Below, piece by piece: positions 59,882 to 64,000 of a DNA stretch of 64,000 bases (position 1 is its first letter; every line of letters begins with the position of its first letter). The stretch comes from Granulosicoccus sp036478565. Lineage in GTDB: Bacteria; Pseudomonadota; Gammaproteobacteria; Granulosicoccales; Granulosicoccaceae. Position numbers and translations under genes: made by a program. The notes under the pieces are model-generated. The model did no database searches, was not told the origin of the DNA, and worked only from the letters and a program-made list of their open reading frames with translations. The stretch lies in assembly GCA_965224525.1 (NCBI GenBank), contig OZ245050.1:3100001-3164000 (forward strand), read 5' to 3'.

Positions 59882-61156
59882 CTATCGACCAAGCAGCTCC
59901 CCACTCTCAAACATCAGCTTGATCAAGTCTAAAAATGCTTGCTCATCAATTTCTTCGTCATCACCTGTCGCCACGATCACCACGCCAATATGTTGCTCTG
60001 GATCAAAATAGATCACTGAGAATGCTCCCGGGTCACTACCCGTATGCCCATTGATCGTATGCTGTTCGCCGCCGTATTCCAGCGCATCGTTCACCTCCCA
60101 GAACAAGCTGTATCCGTCGCTGGTGGGCGTTAACATCCGGGTAACGGATGCTGGCTGAAGAATGCTCACACCGGACTGCCCGAATGTCCCGTCGTTCATG
60201 ATGGTGGCCAGCAGGCGGGCCATATCAACTGCGCTGCTGCGCAAACCACCATCCGGCCAGGTAGCAAGCTCGTAGTTTGGCAGTGGTACAGGCTCGTCAT
60301 CTTCGCTCGTGTACGGCGTGGCGACATTGGCAGGGTTTAAATCTTCGTAGCGCCAACTTGTATCTGGCATAGCGAGCGGGGTAAATATTTCTGCCAAGGC
60401 ATACTCTGCCAAAGTCTGACCAGTGGCCAATTCCAGCGCGTAGCCTGCGAGGCCAGCACCGATATTGGAATAGTCGTAGGTGTCTCCTGGTGTCGCTGTC
60501 GAAAAGTTGTTGGCCGAATCGTAGTATTCGCCAGTGGCGCTCAAATACGCAGCAAGAAAACCGGGCAAGGTGTTGGCAACGTGTTCCGGGCAGTCGATAC
60601 CGACATCAAAAAGATTGGCAAGTTTTGTCTGACTGCCATCGTCATTGTTGACATAGTAGGCGCAGATGTATTTGTCATCATTGTCAATGATACCGGATGT
60701 GTGTGACGCCAAATGCTGCAGCGAGATAGCATCAGACTGCAGGTTGTCGATGGAGAAACCGCCAGTGGCCGGGACCAGCGCGCTGACATCATCGTCGAGG
60801 CGCAATAAACCTTTTTCCTCTGCCACCATGATTGCAGTTCCCATTACGGCCTTGCTGACAGAGCCCATCCAGCATGAAGTGTGCTCTGTTACCGGGGCGG
60901 CCGTTTCAATGTTTGTGACGCCATACCCTTTCGACCATATCACCGGATTTTCCGCATTGGATATGATGGCCACCGCCATTCCTGGCACCGGGTTATTCTC
61001 AAGTAACGCATGAATAGTGGCATCGATCATTGACGAGTCCTGCAGAGGATTGGTAGTCGTCAATTCATCGGGACTGTTGTTATTACTGTTACTACAGGCG
61101 CTGGTCATGGCAATGGCCGGAGCAAGCACCAGCAAGAGTGTCATTCTGTCAATCAT
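59882..61156 (-). CDS. Beta-lactamase-fold serine hydrolase, lipoprotein
   Basis: A 424-residue lipoprotein (signal peptide ending in AMTSAC). It is a class C/penicillin-binding-protein-like hydrolase. The S-x-x-K is in CWMGSVSKAVMGTAIMVAEEKG, Y-x-N is in TYDYSNIGAGLAGYALELATGQ, and the third motif is likely HTINGHTGSDPGAF. Such enzymes act as esterases or D-aminopeptidases rather than true beta-lactamases; the substrate is unknown. Mature sequence starts with an Asn/Ser linker. It is convergent with the redox operon. Confidence 0.9.
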   Translation of the reverse strand: MIDRMTLLLVLAPAIAMTSACSNSNNNSPDELTTTNPLQDSSMIDATIHALLENNPVPGMAVAIISNAENPVIWSKGYGVTNIETAAPVTEHTSCWMGSVSKAVMGTAIMVAEEKGLLRLDDDVSALVPATGGFSIDNLQSDAISLQHLASHTSGIIDNDDKYICAYYVNNDDGSQTKLANLFDVGIDCPEHVANTLPGFLAAYLSATGEYYDSANNFSTATPGDTYDYSNIGAGLAGYALELATGQTLAEYALAEIFTPLAMPDTSWRYEDLNPANVATPYTSEDDEPVPLPNYELATWPDGGLRSSAVDMARLLATIMNDGTFGQSGVSILQPASVTRMLTPTSDGYSLFWEVNDALEYGGEQHTINGHTGSDPGAFSVIYFDPEQHIGVVIVATGDDEEIDEQAFLDLIKLMFESGELLGR

Positions 61157-61261
61157 TTGATATTCTCAGTGACCAGAGGATATTCCACAATAGACATTAT
61201 TCGCAGACAAACAGTGATGTGCTGTAACGGAGTGTAACGCGCACAATTCGTACCCGCCTAC

Positions 61262-61320
61262 TTCAATTGTCCATGGCATCATAGGGTCACCCTGGCGCGT
61301 AGTATGCTTGGTTTGCAGGA
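61262..61320 (+). pseudogene. 58-bp scrap of a glutathionyl-hydroquinone reductase gene
   Basis: TTCAATTGTCC at 61262 and the following bases align with 58621-58678 inside GST copy 2, at 49 of 58 identical bases. Translated, it gives FNCPWHHRVTLARSMLGLQD, the active-site segment, in an otherwise non-coding gap. No flanking GST sequence remains. It is a relic of a third copy or of a partial duplication. Confidence 0.8.
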
Positions 61321-61363
61321 CTCGGTTTCGACTCAGAATAAAATGACAACTTTACAATAAGAG

Positions 61364-62485
61364 ATGTATATGAGCGCTCTGGATCGCGTTATAGCATTAG
61401 GCCTTTCTTTAATTCTCCTACCGATCGGGGTCTCTTCTTGCGATACCAACCCACCCGTTCATTCATCGTCAGCCAACGGTTTGTTCAGCGTTTCTAACGG
61501 CAGGATCATCGCGCCAAACGGTACGGACTTTATCGCCAGGGGCATCAATATTTATAACAGCACTTTCTACCCGAACAGTTACCCCTCCAAAGGTGCTGAC
61601 GCAGTTGATCAAATCGTCGCTCTTTTTCCGAAAATCAACATGATCCGGTTTGCCTATCAGGACGACGGGCCCAACAACCTTTTCTGGGCATCAACGGCGG
61701 CGGATGATGCGTTCCTGGCTACCTTCGTCGAAGCTGCTACGTCGCGCCGTATCGTGGTGCTGCTCGAAGACCACAGCACTATCAGCAATTTCACCTGGAC
61801 ACAGGGACAGATCAATACGTATACCACGTTCGCGGCACGTTACAAGGACAATCCCTATGTCTGGCTCGGTACCGAGAACGAACCCGACAGCTCTAACCGG
61901 GAAGGCATCGTGCAAAACGTCAGGGCAACCTATGACGCTATCCGAAGTACCGGCAACAACAACATCGTCTGCATTTTATCTCGCGGGGGTGGCTACACCG
62001 AAGATATCCTGACATACGCAAACTATATCCAGGGCGGCTCTGTTCCGAACTACCCCGGCTCCGGCCCTGGTGCTGGTGGCTCGGAAGTCACGGCGATGCA
62101 CAGTGTTATCTGGGACATGCATTTATATCTATGGGCAAATCCGTCGGCAAGCGTTGCGGAAGTGGAGAACACACTGTGGAACGGCATCGACTCTGAGTGG
62201 GGCCCTTTTGCCGGTATCAATATCTATCGTAACGGGCCACAAAGTGCCGATGGCATCATCCCGGTCATTGTCGGCGAGTGGGGACTGGATTGGGCCGGGA
62301 ACAATGTGCAGGCTGTGATGCTACAAACCGGACCCGCTCCCTATCCGGTTGGAAGCCTGGCCTGGAACTGGAGCGCTGGTGATCCCGACATACTCGTATC
62401 AGGCAACGCACGCACCCCCTACGGCGATGCCGTGAATGCCTTCATCGACGCAGGAACGGGAGTGCCACAGCCAGCCGAACCCTGA
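61364..62485 (+). CDS. GH5-like glycoside hydrolase (cellulase family), lipoprotein
   Basis: A 373-residue protein with a lipobox (PIGVSSC). It opens IIAPNGTDFIARGINIYN, the usual first strand of GH5 TIM barrels. The acid/base Glu is in WLGTENEPDSS (about residue 171), and the nucleophile Glu is in PVIVGEWGLDW (about residue 304). It is likely to cleave beta-linked glucan or mannan outside the inner membrane. Alternative ATG at 61370 (two codons downstream). It stands alone, between a gap with the GST scrap and a terminator-like repeat. Confidence 0.87.
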   Translation: MYMSALDRVIALGLSLILLPIGVSSCDTNPPVHSSSANGLFSVSNGRIIAPNGTDFIARGINIYNSTFYPNSYPSKGADAVDQIVALFPKINMIRFAYQDDGPNNLFWASTAADDAFLATFVEAATSRRIVVLLEDHSTISNFTWTQGQINTYTTFAARYKDNPYVWLGTENEPDSSNREGIVQNVRATYDAIRSTGNNNIVCILSRGGGYTEDILTYANYIQGGSVPNYPGSGPGAGGSEVTAMHSVIWDMHLYLWANPSASVAEVENTLWNGIDSEWGPFAGINIYRNGPQSADGIIPVIVGEWGLDWAGNNVQAVMLQTGPAPYPVGSLAWNWSAGDPDILVSGNARTPYGDAVNAFIDAGTGVPQPAEP

Positions 62486-62808
62486 CTATCAATTCTGCCC
62501 GGTACTCCGTAATAACATCTGCATCAGTGGGCCTTCCAGACAGAAGCATTCCCGTGGGAGCGTTTTTGAAAAAGTCATTATTGGCATAAGTATGACCGCA
62601 CTACCGTTACCACCATTCGGCAGCTCGTGCCGCCTGGGTTCTACCGTTGTACCCTCAAGGAATCCGTGGGGATGCCATCAATGACCACATAACAGGCTTC
62701 CTGAATGCGTCAACAACGTCATGTAGCATATATTCCCACCCTGCAAACAATGACACTGGTGAAGTAACAAGCACCAAACCCATTTTATTAAAAAATCAGG
62801 AGTAAAAT
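62486..62808. other. Gap after the GH5 gene
   Basis: This 323-bp stretch holds the terminator-like repeat at 62535-62565. A strong ribosome-binding site, AGGAG, for the NIPSNAP gene lies at its end. Beyond these I see no gene. Confidence 0.5.
62535..62565 (+). terminator. Possible terminator, copy of the 53101 element
   Basis: TCCAGACAGAAGC, then ATTCCCGTGGGAGCG, then TTTTT. Of 31 bases, 28 match 53101-53131. The stem is weaker here (TCCC/GGGA with wobble). It lies 50 bp after the GH5 stop. Confidence 0.4.
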
Positions 62809-63114
62809 TTGATCACCTGTTATTTGCGCTACTTCATTGACCCTGGAAAACTGAATGAATTCGAGCACTATGCAAAACTATGGATTCCACTAGTGGAAAA
62901 GTTTGGCGGCACACATCACGGGTATTTCCTGCCGTCTGAAGGAGCAAACAATGTGGCGTTAGCCCTGTTTTCATTCCCGAGCCTGGCAGAGTACGAGAAA
63001 TATCGAACGGAGTCTTTCAAGGATCAGGATTGTCTTGATGCTTTCAACTACTCAAAGGAGACCGGCTGTGTTGTCAGTTATGAGCGCAGCTTTTTCCGCC
63101 CTGTCTTCAACTGA
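62809..63114 (+). CDS. NIPSNAP family protein
   Basis: A 101-residue ferredoxin-like fold (dimeric alpha-beta barrel) protein: MITCYLRYFIDPGKLNEFEHYAKLWIPLVEKFGGTHHGYFLPSEGANNVALALFSFPSLAEYEKYR. The family's biochemical role is unclear. The start is a TTG at 62809, supported by CAGGAG seven bases before it and by the family's normal N-terminus. It may be co-transcribed with the truncated globin gene, 19 bp downstream. Confidence 0.88.
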   Translation: MITCYLRYFIDPGKLNEFEHYAKLWIPLVEKFGGTHHGYFLPSEGANNVALALFSFPSLAEYEKYRTESFKDQDCLDAFNYSKETGCVVSYERSFFRPVFN

Positions 63115-63133
63115 ACCACGTAATAGTCCAACC

Positions 63134-63547
63134 ATGAAAAACTACGGCACACTGGATAACTCATACAAAGCAGCAGGTGAAGAGGCTGGCATCAGGAAAC
63201 TAGTGGATGAGTTCTACCACCAAATGGACACTCTGAAAGAAGGCCAGCAAATTCGAGGCATGCACACGGAGGATTTATCGACGATCAAAGATAAGCTGGC
63301 CTTGTTCCTGATGGGGTGGCTGGGTGGCCCCAGAGCGTATGGCCCCAAGTATGGAAAAATGTCTATCCCGGGTTCACATCAGCATCTGATCATCGGTGAA
63401 GAAGAGCGAGATGCGTGGCTTTTTTGCATGAACGAAGCGCTAAAGCATCAGGATTACAGTGACGACTTCAAGCAGTACTTGATTGAACAACTGGCCAGAC
63501 CCGCTGAAAGAATCAGACAAGTTTCACAAATGACTCACCCCCGGTAA
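63134..63547 (+). CDS. Truncated hemoglobin, group II
   Basis: A 137-residue globin. YKAAGEEAGIRKLVDEFYHQMDTLKEGQQIRGMHTEDLSTIKDKLALFLMGWLGGPRAYGPKYG matches group II truncated globins. The proximal His is probably in HQHLIIGEEERDAWLFCM. Such globins bind O2 or NO. The ATG at 63134 is chosen; the open frame upstream overlaps the NIPSNAP gene in another frame and is spurious. Confidence 0.92.
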   Translation: MKNYGTLDNSYKAAGEEAGIRKLVDEFYHQMDTLKEGQQIRGMHTEDLSTIKDKLALFLMGWLGGPRAYGPKYGKMSIPGSHQHLIIGEEERDAWLFCMNEALKHQDYSDDFKQYLIEQLARPAERIRQVSQMTHPR

Positions 63548-63842
63548 AGACTGATAGTTCATGGCATTTCCACAAACGCAGGGATGATACTCCGCTGAGG
63601 ATATTGATTCATGGATATCCAGGATACAGCCAGACAATGCAAGCTGCCTCCCCCGCAACGTAAATCGCTGGCCGCCATGACGCGTATCTGTACAGCACGC
63701 TGATACAGGCGCAGCGTGACCCCTGCGACAGCGATCAATATTTTTCGTGTCTCCCTGTGTACAACCGCCACTACTCACGCTGCTAGCATCAAGAATCTCA
63801 GCACTGTCACTTCAGCGCGCTTATCAATGATGGTGCTACCGA
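63548..63842. other. Gap before the right-edge gene
   Basis: A 295-bp stretch between convergent genes. A minus-strand frame (63778-63524) has no family, a Cys-rich composition and no clear start signal, and it overlaps the globin end. I see nothing I can support. Confidence 0.45.
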
Positions 63843-64000
63843 CTAATGCTCACCTTTAGTACGCAGCAATCCCGCCAGACGGTTCCCCTGTTTTTGCGGG
63901 CCACCATTTGGAAAGATGGCATGCAGATAACCATTGCTGCCCTTCTCTTTCCCCCACACTTCACGAAAGTGCTTGATGATCGCCCGCACGTTGGCCTGTA
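63843..64000 (-). CDS. DsrC/TusE-family protein, C-terminal part (cut by window edge)
   Basis: The minus strand is open from the right edge to a TAG at 63845-63843, giving 51 complete codons. The string VRAIIKHFREVWGKEKGSNGYLHAIFPNGGPQKQGNRLAGL matches the DsrC/TusE C-terminal region (F-P-x-G-P-x-x-Q-A-C-x-x-A-G-L-P-x-P-x-G-C). Both conserved Cys are missing: Q-A-C is Q-G-N, and the end is RTKGEH rather than P-x-G-C. A normal sulfur-relay role is therefore unlikely; Cys-less DsrC relatives are thought to be regulatory. The N-terminus lies outside the window. Confidence 0.7.
   Translation of the reverse strand, partial: QANVRAIIKHFREVWGKEKGSNGYLHAIFPNGGPQKQGNRLAGLLRTKGEH

Noticed and set aside
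63524..63778. 84-codon Cys-rich minus-strand frame
   Set aside because: It overlaps the globin 3' end, lacks a start signal and resembles no family.

Overview
The window reads as chromosome of a Gram-negative proteobacterium, most likely a gammaproteobacterium. Evidence is an LptE lipoprotein, many lipobox lipoproteins, an AapJQMP amino-acid importer, citrate synthase, LeuS, a TusE/DsrC relative and roughly 50% G+C. A marine lineage near Granulosicoccus is only a guess. No tRNA, rRNA, phage or insertion-sequence gene was recognised.

Layout. 1-10.3 kb: an exopolysaccharide/O-antigen cluster on the minus strand (Wzc-type kinase, beta-helix lipoprotein, WbaP-type initiating transferase, O-antigen ligase/polymerase, GT4 glycosyltransferase, sulfotransferase, Wzx flippase cut by the left edge). 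11.3-15.6 kb: aapJQMP. 15.9-34.8 kb: mostly core genes, including a putative lipoprotein, gltA, a flavin reductase, a GhrA-like reductase, a sodium:alanine symporter, a universal stress protein, lptE, a DUF302 protein, an HKD phosphodiesterase, an RNB ribonuclease, an EamA exporter, leuS, a CobT/CobS-like pair, a sorbosone-dehydrogenase-like lipoprotein and a phytanoyl-CoA dioxygenase (phyH). 34.7-45.6 kb: a complete type I-C CRISPR-Cas locus with its array. 45.7-52 kb: a double-length UvrA and a thioesterase. 52.2-63.5 kb: an accessory region with an HEAAH metallopeptidase-like protein, a LysR regulator divergent from a thiol/quinone/redox operon (MBL hydrolase, two glutathionyl-hydroquinone reductases, a CDGSH-glutamate synthase fusion, a hemerythrin-like protein), a beta-lactamase-fold hydrolase, a GH5-like glycosidase, a NIPSNAP protein and a truncated globin. 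The right edge cuts a DsrC-family gene.

The main discovery candidate is the 290-bp gap between cas3 and cas5. On the plus strand it holds what looks like a single crRNA-like RNA: a diverged 5-bp hairpin, then the last 11 bases of the CRISPR repeat with one change (CGGATTGAAAC), then a spacer-like stretch, then an intrinsic terminator. The spacer matches 15 of the first 18 bases of a site 52 bp away. That site sits directly after a TTC PAM and overlaps the probable promoter of the cas5-cas8c-cas7-hicB-hicA-cas4-cas1-cas2 operon. The operon's first gene is an unannotated 41-codon membrane peptide whose stop overlaps the cas5 start. This arrangement resembles the published CreTA/CreR crRNA-like regulators, here in a type I-C locus.

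A HicBA toxin-antitoxin pair is spliced into the same operon between cas7 and cas4, joined to its neighbours by ATGA overlaps. The whole CRISPR-Cas segment is bracketed by 95-bp direct repeats that duplicate the 5' end of phyH, so the locus probably arrived by recombination. Together this suggests a mobile CRISPR-Cas island with two possible self-maintenance devices: a Cascade-guided repression circuit and an embedded toxin-antitoxin pair.
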